Origin: Ignavibacteriales bacterium
Lineage (GTDB): Bacteria; Bacteroidota; Ignavibacteria; Ignavibacteriales; Ignavibacteriaceae
NCBI GenBank assembly: GCA_016707585.1
Contig: JADJHL010000012.1
Coordinates: 496,001-560,000, forward strand
Direction: 5' to 3'
Length of the DNA: 64,000 nucleotides
In this document: positions 44,801 to 54,087 of the stretch, one piece after another
Position numbering within the stretch: the first letter of the stretch is position 1
Layout: each line of letters begins with the position of its first letter
Notes under the pieces: generated by a model
Told to the model about the DNA's origin: nothing
What the model saw: the letters and a program-made list of their open reading frames with translations, nothing else
Databases searched by the model: none
Translations under genes and position numbers: made by a program

Positions 44801-47800
44801 GCAAGTGGGACGTTCGGACCAACAAGTTTCAGTTATGGATTATGTGTTTCTACCCGATTCTCCTGGAACATTTAATAGAGATCCAATTTTGAATGACCCA
44901 GCCCAATCCTGGGGTGGAATACAAAAAGCTTTATCTTCCTCGGCAAGCAATCTTGAAGAGGAGAATATTGAGTTCTTGGAATTTTGGGCTCAAATTATAA
45001 ATGCACCAATTGATGCGAAGATCTATGTTGATTTGGGGCAGATCAGTGAAGATGTCATCCCAAATAATAAGCTCAATACTGAAGACAGAGAACCCAAGAA
45101 TGATGCAATAGATACTGATGGAAAAGAAGACAAAGGTTTAGATAGTCTTTCTGATGAACAGGAAAGAATTGAGTATGGAAATTCGAAATCAGATCCGAAT
45201 GGAGATAATTTTTATTTCCAAAGAAGTAATCCTACTACAATAATGGACTATTATAATATTAATGGAACAGAAGGAAATGCAATATTAACTGATATTGGCA
45301 GAGTGCCAGATACTGAAGACTTAAATAGAAATGATTTTATTGATTTAGAAAACAGTTATTTTAGATATGAAATACCACTTGATACAAATGCAACTCGAAA
45401 TGAGTTTGTGGTTGATGGGGGATTTAATCCTGAAATAGATCTAAAGTGGTTTTTATTTAGAATTCCACTTAAAGATTATATTAAAAAAATTGGACTGCCG
45501 AGTTTTTCAAAAATTGATGGTATCAGAATTTTTGTTCAAGGTGTTGATAGTTCAGTTCATTTTAGATTTACTGAATTAAATCTTGTTGGTAATCAGTGGC
45601 AAAAAAATCTAATCGATTCTGTTAAAAAAACTGATACAGTTCTTTCAGTTTCAGTCGTTAGTTTTGAAGAAAATCTTGATTATTCAAGTCCTCCAGGCGT
45701 ATTTCAAGAAAGAGATAGAACAAGACCCGATGAAAATATTTTACGTAATGAGCAATCATTAAATCTTGGGTTACATAGTTTAGAAGATGGTGATAAACGT
45801 GAGGTAGTAAAAGTTCTTTATAAACCACTTGATGTATTTAATTACAAACAAATGAAACTTTTTATTCACGGAGATAAAAATAATAGCAGTGGAAGTATTT
45901 CATATATAGATACTTCTGGTGGATATTACCATTATTCGTCAGAAGTTTATTTTAGATTTGGTGGAGATACAAATAACTACTATGAATATCGTCAACCAGT
46001 TTTCCCGGGTTGGAATGAAGTATCAATAACTTTTGATGATCTTACTGCTTTAAAACAGGCAAGGGGAGATACAATTACTATCCCGGTTAGAAAACCTGTA
46101 GAGGGTGCTCCAACAGGACATTTTTATGTGATAAAAGGTAATCCAACTTTAACTTCTGTAAAGTTTCTTTCTGTTGGGATATTAAATCTTGATAGTAGTT
46201 CATTTAATTCCGGACCTCTTTCAGGCGAAGTTTGGGTAAATGAGTTACGTGTTGTTGGTGCTGATGATTCACCAGGTTGGGCTTACAGTCTTTCTTCATC
46301 TCTAAAACTTGCAGACTTTGCTACTGTCTCATTTAACTTTAGTGAAAAAAATCCTTATTTCCACAGACTTGCAGAAAGATTTGGTAATAGAGTTGAACAG
46401 CAGAACTGGTCTATAAATACAGATGTTAACATATTAAAACTGCTCCCTGTTAATTTGCCAGAAAGCAATTTAAGATTAAATTATTCTCATACAGAAAGCA
46501 TTGGTAAACCTTTATATAAACCAGGTAGTGATGTAAAAGTTGATGAGGCTGTTGAAAGACAGAGAAAACTTTACGAACTGGATAATAGTTTAAAATCTCC
46601 TGAACAATTACGAGAAGAAACTGAAACACAAACTATTTCTGATTCCTGGTCAGCTTCAAATATTAAAATAAAAATTCCAACAAAGTTTTGGTTGATAAGG
46701 GATACATTTAATTCTATTACGATGGGCTTTAACTATAACAAATCATTTATGCGTAATCCAACTGTGCTTTCAAGTAAAAGCTGGATCTGGAATGCAAATT
46801 TAAATTATGGTTTAACTCTAAGTCCAACTAATTTCTTTAATCCAATTGATATCCCGGTTTTTGGAGTATTATTTGGATTGCTAAAAGATTATAGTGGAAC
46901 AAAAATTTATTTTACTCCGCAAAATCTAACTTTAGCTTTAACAGCCAAACGTAATGGAACTACAAGCATTACAAGGCCTTCAAATAATTTGCCTTCAAGT
47001 CAAGTTTCATCAAGAGATTTTACAACTACACGTGGGTTTAATTTTACCTGGAAATTAACTGAAGGTGGATTCTTAAATCTTACAACAACATATTCTGCTA
47101 ATATTAGCTCATCATTAGCATATTTAGAAACTTATAATGATTCTGCTTCTACGCCTCGTCCAGAGAGTGAAATATGGAATGATATTATAAGTGGAGCTTT
47201 CTTTGGTAGAGATAATCGTTATCAACAAAATTTTGATCTAAGAGCTGCTCCAAAACTTCCATCAATCTTTGATATTAATAAGTACTTTACTTTAACAGCA
47301 TCTTACGGTGCATCTTATCAATGGAATTATGATTTTAGACAAGAGGAGATTGGAAGAAGTGCAGGCTTTAGTAACAAATCTTCTGTCGGTTTAACTATGA
47401 GATGGAAATCTCTTTTTGATCAATACTTTAAAGATGATGTTAAAAAAGATGATCCAACAAAAAATGTAACTAGAAATAAAAAACAATTTGTAACTGAAGA
47501 AAAGACACAACTTGATTCATTAGGTAATCCAATTGCAATTATTGATTCTGCAAAAATTCTTGATTCGCTTATTATTGAAGAAAATAAACCATCAATAGGT
47601 AAAAAAGCACTTGGTTATTTAGTGGCTGCTTTTAAATATGTTCTTTTAGATTATGAAATGATTTCATTTAACTTTTCAAATGACAACACACTTTCAAAAT
47701 CTGGATTACAAGCACACGGAACAGGATTCCGAAACTTCTGGGGATTATTTTACGATGCAGATGCAGGCCCAACTCGTGGTTTTATGTTTGGATTAAGCGG

Positions 47801-48839
47801 GGATGTTGGTCCACGAGTTTCAGTTAAAGGTACAAGTCTAAGTGATGTATCTGCACAAAAAAATAATTTTGATTTTAAAACATCCAGACCTTTGTGGGAA
47901 GGTGCAAAAATTGATTTGAATTGGAAAAGTGGATGGTCCGTAAATAGAAGTGCAACTTTAAGTAGAGATATTGACGGAAATATTTATGTCTCAAACGTAA
48001 ACTCAAATGGAACTTTATCAAGATCATTTTTTACTGTTCCGCCTGTACTTTTCCTCTCAGTGTTTAAGAGTGGAATTAAAAGAGTTTCAGAACTTTATAA
48101 TTCTAATACAAGCTTATCTGATGCATTTATTCAAGGCTTTGAAAGCATGCCTGTATTTGCAAATTTTGGTTTTCTTAAAAATGTTTCTAAATATATACCT
48201 AGACCAAACTGGCGGTTTACCTGGGATGGTTTAGAAAAATTACCTTTACTTAAATCTATTGCAACTCGTATCTCGATGGATCATTCATATTCTTCAACAT
48301 ATACAGAAGGATGGAAATTAAGTCCTGAAGGAAACCAACAAATTCAAGTTCAAAAAATTGAATATGGATTTTCACCATTAGCAGGATTAAATCTAACATT
48401 TGGTCAGCTTTGGGGCGGAAATCTAACGGGTAATTTAAAATACTCAACCAGAACTTCTTATGATTTAGGAATAACTACAAGTAATATTTCAGAAAGTTTT
48501 TCAAAGGATATTGGCTTTACAATTCAGTTTTCAAAATCAGGATTTGAACTTCCACTTTTTGGTGTGGCATTAAAAAACGATATTGAATTTAGCTTAGCAT
48601 ATTCAAACGCAAGAACTTCTGCAGTTAGATATGATATGGCAAGGTTTACTGAAGAAGGTACTCCTCTTGATGGTACAACTCGTGTTACAATTGAACCTCG
48701 AATCAAATACACAATTAGTGCAAAAGTAACTTTATCTATTTTTTATAAACGATCTACTGTTGAACCTGAAGGGGCATCAAGAATTCCACCAACAACAACA
48801 AATGAAGCCGGATTAGATGTGAACATCGCCATAAATTAA
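41886..48839 (+). CDS. sprA: T9SS outer-membrane translocon / cell surface protein SprA (Sov)
   Basis: A protein of about 2,300 residues, the giant outer-membrane barrel that exports T9SS cargo. It has SprA N-type repeats (KISLKIGGSVQIHGAWRSE, FLKIGAVEDSTKR and YIDDFEGSKKTIPIGVG, typical of SprA) and many amphipathic strands toward the C-terminus. A GTG at 41946 opens the obvious frame, but the in-frame codons before it (KHKIKDIIIETVKLIAVSVV) form the charged and hydrophobic start of a signal sequence. No ATG, GTG or TTG lies there; ATT at 41886, eight bases after AGG, is the best candidate start. The true start is uncertain. It is followed by porX. Confidence 0.9.
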   Translation: MKHKIKDIIIETVKLIAVSVVIFYAGINLGFGSGYKYQVNEAMLQAACYDLLTDISNFNSQQKFDSEIVKPVKEQNKDQLVLDFNSFIPDSPFVAIDDSLLKTTDTTLIINLLDSTKTLQNIKGKDSLKTKVKINQDSIRLVQMSLDSTARLQYFRYQREDVPYTSLQQKKKSKFFVEPSPNYRSRTIKIDSTGKFVEIKELIAGQPGKIILKVPIEEYIASRLEVEERKKWEALGYAYELKDKKLGLGDLIKNLTDFEIPLPSVGVLSIFGTPKISLKIGGSVQIHGAWRSETTEGVTASRLGNTRNEPDFKQQVQINVNGTIGDKLNIVADWNTERTFEYENQLKIKYTGYEDEIIQSIEAGNVSLQTSSLVGGSEALFGIKAMFKMGPFSLTTIASQKKGETKEVSVSGGTSETPFQKRAYDYSTNHYFIDSLYTDTTLNIFYNFYGKATPEYRSEFKVVDIEVWKSVIGLTTDKSKERNANVYIKLDPHSVGTEYSDDLRIDSLQTIPGRVDAGRFKLLTRGEDYILHPETGFITFKTAINDDEMVAVAYRLENGIGADDDNVFGEFLKIGAVEDSTKRIILKLVKPKRLLPEYTTAWKLMLKNIYATGVRSIKQEGFEFDIKREIDGGEDVSELGSVRFLNAFGLDLLNSSQAASPDNIFDYRTDITILPETGEIIFPNLEPFGSDLPTGLNYEDYNFEEVYSKSKTIASQTSTKNKWVLVGKSKGSSASVYQLGFNVVENSVKVTLNGRELSAGSDYSVDYNIGQLTIRNDAALVAGADLKITYEQNDLFQLASKTLLGARGIYEFSKKTKLGFSILNLNQQTLSDKVRIGEEPLSNTIYGLDFTTSAELPIVTKMLDNVFSTREMSSFNLSAEYAYIDPDPNTKKSKILSDGGKSIAYIDDFEGSKKTIPIGVGYTGWKDVTPPDSLIYHPTLSKSQLMNYKAKTFWFTETPANVYVKDIYYDRKQVGRSDQQVSVMDYVFLPDSPGTFNRDPILNDPAQSWGGIQKALSSSASNLEEENIEFLEFWAQIINAPIDAKIYVDLGQISEDVIPNNKLNTEDREPKNDAIDTDGKEDKGLDSLSDEQERIEYGNSKSDPNGDNFYFQRSNPTTIMDYYNINGTEGNAILTDIGRVPDTEDLNRNDFIDLENSYFRYEIPLDTNATRNEFVVDGGFNPEIDLKWFLFRIPLKDYIKKIGLPSFSKIDGIRIFVQGVDSSVHFRFTELNLVGNQWQKNLIDSVKKTDTVLSVSVVSFEENLDYSSPPGVFQERDRTRPDENILRNEQSLNLGLHSLEDGDKREVVKVLYKPLDVFNYKQMKLFIHGDKNNSSGSISYIDTSGGYYHYSSEVYFRFGGDTNNYYEYRQPVFPGWNEVSITFDDLTALKQARGDTITIPVRKPVEGAPTGHFYVIKGNPTLTSVKFLSVGILNLDSSSFNSGPLSGEVWVNELRVVGADDSPGWAYSLSSSLKLADFATVSFNFSEKNPYFHRLAERFGNRVEQQNWSINTDVNILKLLPVNLPESNLRLNYSHTESIGKPLYKPGSDVKVDEAVERQRKLYELDNSLKSPEQLREETETQTISDSWSASNIKIKIPTKFWLIRDTFNSITMGFNYNKSFMRNPTVLSSKSWIWNANLNYGLTLSPTNFFNPIDIPVFGVLFGLLKDYSGTKIYFTPQNLTLALTAKRNGTTSITRPSNNLPSSQVSSRDFTTTRGFNFTWKLTEGGFLNLTTTYSANISSSLAYLETYNDSASTPRPESEIWNDIISGAFFGRDNRYQQNFDLRAAPKLPSIFDINKYFTLTASYGASYQWNYDFRQEEIGRSAGFSNKSSVGLTMRWKSLFDQYFKDDVKKDDPTKNVTRNKKQFVTEEKTQLDSLGNPIAIIDSAKILDSLIIEENKPSIGKKALGYLVAAFKYVLLDYEMISFNFSNDNTLSKSGLQAHGTGFRNFWGLFYDADAGPTRGFMFGLSGDVGPRVSVKGTSLSDVSAQKNNFDFKTSRPLWEGAKIDLNWKSGWSVNRSATLSRDIDGNIYVSNVNSNGTLSRSFFTVPPVLFLSVFKSGIKRVSELYNSNTSLSDAFIQGFESMPVFANFGFLKNVSKYIPRPNWRFTWDGLEKLPLLKSIATRISMDHSYSSTYTEGWKLSPEGNQQIQVQKIEYGFSPLAGLNLTFGQLWGGNLTGNLKYSTRTSYDLGITTSNISESFSKDIGFTIQFSKSGFELPLFGVALKNDIEFSLAYSNARTSAVRYDMARFTEEGTPLDGTTRVTIEPRIKYTISAKVTLSIFYKRSTVEPEGASRIPPTTTNEAGLDVNIAIN

Positions 48840-48892
48840 GTGCTAATTGTTCTTTACATTGCTGAAAATATTAAATAAAGGTTTTGAATTAA

Positions 48893-50461
48893 ATGAATAG
48901 AAAAAAAATTCTTTGGGTTGATGATGAGATTGATTTACTAAGATCCCACATTATTTTCTTATCCGAAAAAGGTTATGAGGTTGATACTGTTACCAATGGT
49001 GAAGATGCTATTCAATCAGTAAAAGAAAAATCATATGATTTAATTTTTCTGGATGAAATGATGGCCGGAATGGGTGGTTTGGAAACTTTAGCGCAGATAA
49101 AAAACATTAATAATGCAATTCCGGTTGTAATGATTACAAAATCAGAAGAAGAAACTCTGATGAATGAAGCTATTGGCGGAAAGATTTCTGATTATCTAAC
49201 AAAACCTGTAAATCCAAGTCAGGTTTTACTTGTATGTAAAAAAATTCTTGAAGGTAAAAAAATTTCAGGACAATATGCTGCAAAGGATTATCTACAAGAT
49301 TTTAATCAAATAACTCAAGCATTGTCATCCAACCTTGATTTTATTGAGTGGATTAGCATTTATCAAAAACTTGTCAGCTGGTCAATAGAATTAGATCAAC
49401 ATAGAGAAATAGGTTTGGAGCAATCATTAAATGATCAATATAAAGAAGCTAATAAAGAATTCTCAAGATTTATTGACAGAAATTATAAATCATGGCTTGA
49501 TGATAATAAAACAAAAGATGCACCAAATCTAACTCCGCAAATAACAGAAAAATATGTACTTAATCATTTAAGAGATGAAGGTAAATCAGTTTTTTATTTT
49601 GTACTTGATTGTTTAAGACTTGACCAATGGCTGGTAATGGAAAAACATCTTTCTGATCTGTTTAAAATCGAAAAAGATTATTATTATTCTATCTTACCAA
49701 CAGCAACACCATACGCACGAAATGCTTTGTTTGCCGGACTTTATCCATCTGAGATTGAAAAGCATTATCCTGATTTATGGATTTCTGGCAATGATGATGA
49801 AAGTAGTATGAATAAGTACGAAAAGGAATTATTACAATTACTTTTAGATCGAAAAAGAATAAAGCTTAGAAATGATTTAAAGTATATTAAAATTATTGAT
49901 CCGGAAGTTGGCAGAAACTTTGAACAAAATATTCATTCATATCAGAATACTCATCTTACTGCGGTTGTAGTAAATTTTTTAGATATGATTGCACACGGTA
50001 GATCTGATTCTGATATTTTAAAAGAAATTGCTCCTGATGAATCAGCTTATAGATCTTTAACAAATAGTTGGTTTACACATTCATCTTTGCTAAATATTTT
50101 TAGAACTCTTGCTAATATGAAAAATGTAAAGATAGTTATTACAACTGATCACGGAAGTATTCGATCCTTACGCGGTGCAAAAGTTTTAGGGGATAGAGAA
50201 GCATCAACAAATTTACGATTTAAGTATGGCAGAAATTTAAAAGTTGATGAAAAGCATGCAATATTTGTAAAAAATGCATCAGAATATAAATTACCAAAAC
50301 GCGGTGTTACTATAAATTATATCATTGCAAAAGAAGATTATTATTTTGTTTATCCAACTGAATATCACAAGTTTTTATCGCATTATAAAGATACTTTTCA
50401 ACACGGTGGAATTTCTTTAGAAGAAATGATTCTTCCTATTATAACTATGGAACCAAAATAA
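48893..50461 (+). CDS. porX: PorX-type response regulator with PglZ/alkaline-phosphatase-like domain
   Basis: A 522-residue two-domain protein. The N-terminal receiver domain has acidic D10/D11, phosphoacceptor D54 (IFLDEMM), T82 and K104. A helical linker is followed by a PglZ domain of the alkaline phosphatase superfamily, with DCLRLDQW (from about 239) and TDHGS (about 416) as metal-binding segments. PorX in Porphyromonas and Flavobacterium regulates T9SS genes and hydrolyses oligonucleotides. Its position directly after sprA supports that role. No PorY histidine kinase or SigP gene is seen in the window. Confidence 0.94.
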   Translation: MNRKKILWVDDEIDLLRSHIIFLSEKGYEVDTVTNGEDAIQSVKEKSYDLIFLDEMMAGMGGLETLAQIKNINNAIPVVMITKSEEETLMNEAIGGKISDYLTKPVNPSQVLLVCKKILEGKKISGQYAAKDYLQDFNQITQALSSNLDFIEWISIYQKLVSWSIELDQHREIGLEQSLNDQYKEANKEFSRFIDRNYKSWLDDNKTKDAPNLTPQITEKYVLNHLRDEGKSVFYFVLDCLRLDQWLVMEKHLSDLFKIEKDYYYSILPTATPYARNALFAGLYPSEIEKHYPDLWISGNDDESSMNKYEKELLQLLLDRKRIKLRNDLKYIKIIDPEVGRNFEQNIHSYQNTHLTAVVVNFLDMIAHGRSDSDILKEIAPDESAYRSLTNSWFTHSSLLNIFRTLANMKNVKIVITTDHGSIRSLRGAKVLGDREASTNLRFKYGRNLKVDEKHAIFVKNASEYKLPKRGVTINYIIAKEDYYFVYPTEYHKFLSHYKDTFQHGGISLEEMILPIITMEPK

Positions 50462-50462
50462 A

Positions 50463-50891
50463 ATGCAGTTTCCTTACTCACACATCAGTAATTCTGAAGA
50501 GGAAACAAAACAAATCGCTTATGAGTTTGCAGATTTTATTACTGAAGGAATGATAATAATTCTTAATGGTGATCTTGGTGCCGGTAAAACTTTGTTTATT
50601 AAAAGTGTTTTAAAAAAATTTCAAATTGGTGAAGCAAATAGCCCAACTTTTTCTATTGTCAATGAGTATTCTGGCATTAAAAAGTTTTTTCATTTTGATT
50701 TTTATCGTATCAACAAAAAGAATGAATTATATGATATTGGGATAGAGGATTATTTTAATGACTCCCAATCCATTATTTTTATTGAGTGGGGCAATTTATT
50801 TGAAGATATTTTGCCGAAAAAGAGAATCGAAATAAATATTTTATATGATGATTTTGATACTAGAACTTTCAACTTTTTAAAATATGAATGA
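50463..50891 (+). CDS. tsaE: tRNA t6A37 threonylcarbamoyltransferase ATPase subunit TsaE
   Basis: A 142-residue P-loop ATPase needed for the t6A modification of tRNAs reading ANN codons. The Walker A motif is GDLGAGKT (36-43), followed by SPTFSIVNEY and HFDFYRI, which are family hallmarks, and FIEWGN. It starts two bases after the porX stop and overlaps tsaB by 8 bases. TsaE works in the TsaB-TsaD-TsaE complex; tsaB is the next gene and tsaD is not in the window. Confidence 0.95.
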   Translation: MQFPYSHISNSEEETKQIAYEFADFITEGMIIILNGDLGAGKTLFIKSVLKKFQIGEANSPTFSIVNEYSGIKKFFHFDFYRINKKNELYDIGIEDYFNDSQSIIFIEWGNLFEDILPKKRIEINILYDDFDTRTFNFLKYE

Positions 50892-51555
50892 CTTACTACC
50901 ATTACTTGCTATAGAAACCTCAGATAATATTTGCAGTGCGTGTATTTATTTTGATGAAGAAAAATACTTTACCTCAAAAGTAGTATTAAAACATTCGCAT
51001 TCAGAAAAATTATTCGAAGTAATTGATTCAATAATTCATCAATCTGGAATTTCTAAAAGTGAAATCAAATCAATTGCAATTTCTATTGGTCCAGGTTCTT
51101 TTACTGGATTAAGAATAGGAATGGCCGCAACTAAAGGAATGGCTGAAGCATTAAATATTCCAATCATTCCTGTTCCCACATTTGAAGCACTTGCATTACA
51201 AATCGTACAGTATTTACCGGATAACTCTAATTTTATTATTGCAAATAAAGTTGGTAGAGATGAACTTTATTTTGCAAAGTTTCAAATTAAGGCTAATAAT
51301 TATATATTTAAGGAAGAATTAAAAATTATCCCTTTAGCTGATTTACTAAATCGGGTTAATGAAGAAAAAATTTTTGGTAACGTAGATATAAATTTTACTA
51401 AAAGTTTAATTGATATTACAAATATCTCAGCACCAGAAGCAGATTTTATAGCCAGATGGGCTGTTAAATCAGGTGCAAAGTATTTACATCACGACATTGA
51501 TTTTATAGAACCAAATTATTTAAAAGATTTTATTGTTAAGGAGAAAAGAAAATGA
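50884..51555 (+). CDS. tsaB: tRNA t6A37 threonylcarbamoyltransferase complex dimerisation subunit TsaB
   Basis: A 223-residue protein of the ASKHA fold: LLAIETSDNICSACIY at the N-terminus, HSEKLFEVIDSII, then the signature SIGPGSFTGLRIGMAATKG. TsaB is the inactive partner that pairs with TsaD in the t6A complex. The start overlaps tsaE by 8 bases and the stop overlaps the next gene as ATGA, so a coupled operon is certain. The C-terminal half is more variable, as usual. Confidence 0.95.
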   Translation: MNDLLPLLAIETSDNICSACIYFDEEKYFTSKVVLKHSHSEKLFEVIDSIIHQSGISKSEIKSIAISIGPGSFTGLRIGMAATKGMAEALNIPIIPVPTFEALALQIVQYLPDNSNFIIANKVGRDELYFAKFQIKANNYIFKEELKIIPLADLLNRVNEEKIFGNVDINFTKSLIDITNISAPEADFIARWAVKSGAKYLHHDIDFIEPNYLKDFIVKEKRK

Positions 51556-52268
51556 TAAAAGCATTCATTATAGTTTTTCTTTTTAGTGTTATTTCAGTTT
51601 TTCCCCAGTTGTTAGGTCCAAAGGTTGGTGTTCAACTACTTGAACACGATTTTGGAAATATTACCCAAGGCCAGGTTGTAACTCATTCATTTATTATTTC
51701 AAATAATGGTGGCGAGCTATTAAAACTATCTAATGTTAAAGCTTCTTGTGGATGCACCGCTGCAAATCCGGAAAAAAACGAATTAAAACCAGGAGAATCC
51801 ACTAACATTGCAGTTACATTTAATTCAAAAGGAAGAAAAGGACCACAAGTTAAAACTGTAAATGTTACTACAAATGATCCTGAAAAACAAAATCTTACTT
51901 TAACAATCAAGTGTAACATTATTGTTGAGGAAAGTCAGGTTAATCAAAATGGAGCAAAAATATTTTTTCCGGAAACCCAACATAATTTTGGAATAGTTAA
52001 TGAGGGACAGAAAGTATCTTACTCGTTTTCATTTGAAAATAAAGGTACTAACAATCTTACAATTAAAGATGTTAAAACCTCTTGCGGTTGTACTGCCGCA
52101 GTTGTAAGTAACAATACATTAAAACCAGGTGAAATTGGATCCATTAAAGTTGAGTTTGATACTAAGAATCGTACTGGTCGCAATAGTAAGTCAATAACAG
52201 TTGTTTCTAATGATATAAATGAACCAACAAAACTTTTAACAATTTACGCTGAAATCCAAAAGAATTAA
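51552..52268 (+). CDS. Exported DUF1573 protein with two repeats
   Basis: A 238-residue protein with a signal peptide (AFIIVFLFSVISVFPQ) and two tandem DUF1573 modules of the HYDIN/ASPM Ig-like type. Each has the pattern DFGxIxxGQxVxxSFxxxNxG and ends in a CGCTAA segment (CGCT at 66-69 and 178-181) followed by LKPGE. The module is very common in Bacteroidota and its function is not known. The paired cysteines could bind metal or form a disulfide. The start overlaps tsaB (ATGA), and accD follows two bases after the stop. Confidence 0.88.
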   Translation: MIKAFIIVFLFSVISVFPQLLGPKVGVQLLEHDFGNITQGQVVTHSFIISNNGGELLKLSNVKASCGCTAANPEKNELKPGESTNIAVTFNSKGRKGPQVKTVNVTTNDPEKQNLTLTIKCNIIVEESQVNQNGAKIFFPETQHNFGIVNEGQKVSYSFSFENKGTNNLTIKDVKTSCGCTAAVVSNNTLKPGEIGSIKVEFDTKNRTGRNSKSITVVSNDINEPTKLLTIYAEIQKN

Positions 52269-52270
52269 TT

Positions 52271-53110
52271 ATGGCTTGGTTTAAAAGATCCAAACAAAAT
52301 ATTGCGGCAGACACAATACAAAAAGAATTACCCGCAGGTTTATGGGAAAAATGCCCGTCTTGCGGTGAAATCATACATAAAAAACAACTTGAAATAAATT
52401 TTTGGACTTGTTTAAAGTGTGATTATCATTTCCGAATTTCTAGTATTGATTACGTTTCAATTATCTTTGATAAAAATTCTTTTAAAGAAATGGATCGAAA
52501 AATGCGTTCTGCTGATCCACTTGAATTTAAAGACACAAAAAAGTATACGGATAGAATTTCATCAAGTATTAAAAAACTTGAGCTTTTTGATGCTGTAAGA
52601 ACTGGAACCGGAAGAATTGATGGCAGGGAAGTAGCTTTTGCTTGTATGGATTTTCAATTTATAGGCGGATCTATGGGTTCTGTTGTCGGTGAAAAAATTG
52701 CCAGAGCTGCTGATAAAGCCTTTCAAAACAAAATTCCGTTAATAATTATTTCTGCAAGTGGCGGTGCAAGAATGATGGAAGGCGCTTATTCACTTATGCA
52801 AATGGCTAAAACAAGTGCACGTTTAGCAAGATTATCGGAGGCAAAAATTCCATACATTTCAATTTTAACTGATCCTACAACAGGCGGAACAACGGCCAGC
52901 TATGCAATGCTTGGTGATATTAATATTGCTGAGCCAAAAGCTTTGATTGGTTTTGCAGGGCCACGAGTAATCAAACAAACAATTGGTAAAGATTTACCAG
53001 AAGGTTTTCAAAAATCTGAGTTTTTAGTTGAACATGGATTTGTAGATTTTATTTCTCACCGTAAAGAACTAAGGAACAATTTAATCCGGGTTTTCGATTT
53101 GTTACAATAG
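52271..53110 (+). CDS. accD: Acetyl-CoA carboxylase carboxyltransferase subunit beta
   Basis: A 279-residue subunit of the carboxyltransferase that makes malonyl-CoA for fatty acid synthesis. The zinc ribbon is C28, C31, C47 and C50 (CPSC, CLKC). The crotonase-type body shows GGSMGSVVGEKI, SASGGARMMEGAYSLMQM and TDPTTGGTTASYAMLGD, ending FAGPRVIKQTIG. Full length. The accA partner is not here. It ends 29 bases from the convergent biotin ligase gene, which modifies another subunit of the same enzyme. Confidence 0.96.
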   Translation: MAWFKRSKQNIAADTIQKELPAGLWEKCPSCGEIIHKKQLEINFWTCLKCDYHFRISSIDYVSIIFDKNSFKEMDRKMRSADPLEFKDTKKYTDRISSSIKKLELFDAVRTGTGRIDGREVAFACMDFQFIGGSMGSVVGEKIARAADKAFQNKIPLIIISASGGARMMEGAYSLMQMAKTSARLARLSEAKIPYISILTDPTTGGTTASYAMLGDINIAEPKALIGFAGPRVIKQTIGKDLPEGFQKSEFLVEHGFVDFISHRKELRNNLIRVFDLLQ

Positions 53111-53139
53111 TTAATTGATTTTAGTTGTAGTAAATAATA

Positions 53140-53937
53140 TTAACTTAAAAATACATCTCCAAAATGGATTTTTTCAATTCCATCTTTTGTTCTAAGTAGT
53201 AAAAATCCTTCCTCGTCTAAATCATAGAACATTCCGAATTTTTCTATATCATTTTCTTTGATGGAAATTTTTTCTCCAATCATTCTGCATCTTGATTTCC
53301 AGTCAGCTATCACAGTTTTTTTATTTTGTTTCAACTTTTCAATCATTATTTCAAAATTATTTAAAATTTCTGCAAGTAGTTTTTCTCTCTCAACAGTTCT
53401 TCCAAGTTCTATATGAATAGAAGTTGGTGGATAATTAAATACTCCTTGAAATGAATTTTGATTTACATTTACTCCAATGCCAATAACCAATTTTTCAATT
53501 TTATTCGCTTGTGATGTAGCTTCAATTAAAATTCCACAAGTTTTTTTTCCATCTAGTAAAACATCATTTGGCCATTTTAGATCAGTTTTTAGTTGATATA
53601 AATTTTCTATCGATACAGCAATTGCAAGAGAAGCTGCAAAGTTTATAAGATTTGCTTCTTTTAGTAATGCTTTATCTTTATTCAAAAGGATAGAAAAAGT
53701 TAGATTTGAATCTGGTGCACTATACCAAACTCTATCTTTTCTACCTTTCCCTTGTGTTTGCTTTTCAGCTAACACAACGGTTCCATTTATTGTTTGGCCA
53801 TTTTCTTTATCCATTAAAAAAGTATTTGTCGAAGAAAGTTCATCCGAATAAATAAAATTTCTGCCAATAAATTCAGTGTTAAGCTTAAGATCAAAGTTTT
53901 CTATGTTAAACAATTCTTCTCCATATAATGATTTCAA
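53140..53937 (-). CDS. birA: Biotin-[acetyl-CoA-carboxylase] ligase
   Basis: A 265-residue enzyme that attaches biotin to the carboxyl carrier protein. Key segments are SSTNTFLMD (35-43), the nucleotide loop QGKGRKDR (62-69), KWPNDVLLDGKKTCGILIE (121-139) and GIGVNVNQ. There is no N-terminal winged helix, so it is a ligase only (group I) and not the E. coli-type repressor. The start is TTG at 53937. It faces accD, linking two parts of the acetyl-CoA carboxylase system. A 12-bp inverted repeat lies 19 bases upstream of its start. Confidence 0.95.
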   Translation of the reverse strand: MKSLYGEELFNIENFDLKLNTEFIGRNFIYSDELSSTNTFLMDKENGQTINGTVVLAEKQTQGKGRKDRVWYSAPDSNLTFSILLNKDKALLKEANLINFAASLAIAVSIENLYQLKTDLKWPNDVLLDGKKTCGILIEATSQANKIEKLVIGIGVNVNQNSFQGVFNYPPTSIHIELGRTVEREKLLAEILNNFEIMIEKLKQNKKTVIADWKSRCRMIGEKISIKENDIEKFGMFYDLDEEGFLLLRTKDGIEKIHFGDVFLS

Positions 53938-53955
53938 AAATAGTCTTTTTTAATC

Positions 53956-54001
53956 AATTTGTCAGTTAGTACGCCGTAATGCTTATCGAAACTGACAGAT
54001 T
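53956..54001. promoter_or_regulatory. Inverted repeat between birA and dnaK
   Basis: AATTTGTCAGTT (53956-53967) and AACTGACAGATT (53990-54001) match with one mismatch over 12 bases, with a 22-base centre. The core is TGTCAGTT/AACTGACA. It has no T run, so it is an operator candidate rather than a terminator. It sits about 90-130 bases upstream of the sigma-54-like element before dnaK. Confidence 0.6.
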
Positions 54002-54087
54002 GGCGTGTTTATAATTGAACAAATAATTCTCTTTTAAAACTTAATTCCTAACTCCTTAAATTATAATAAGTTAGCAATTGATTATTA

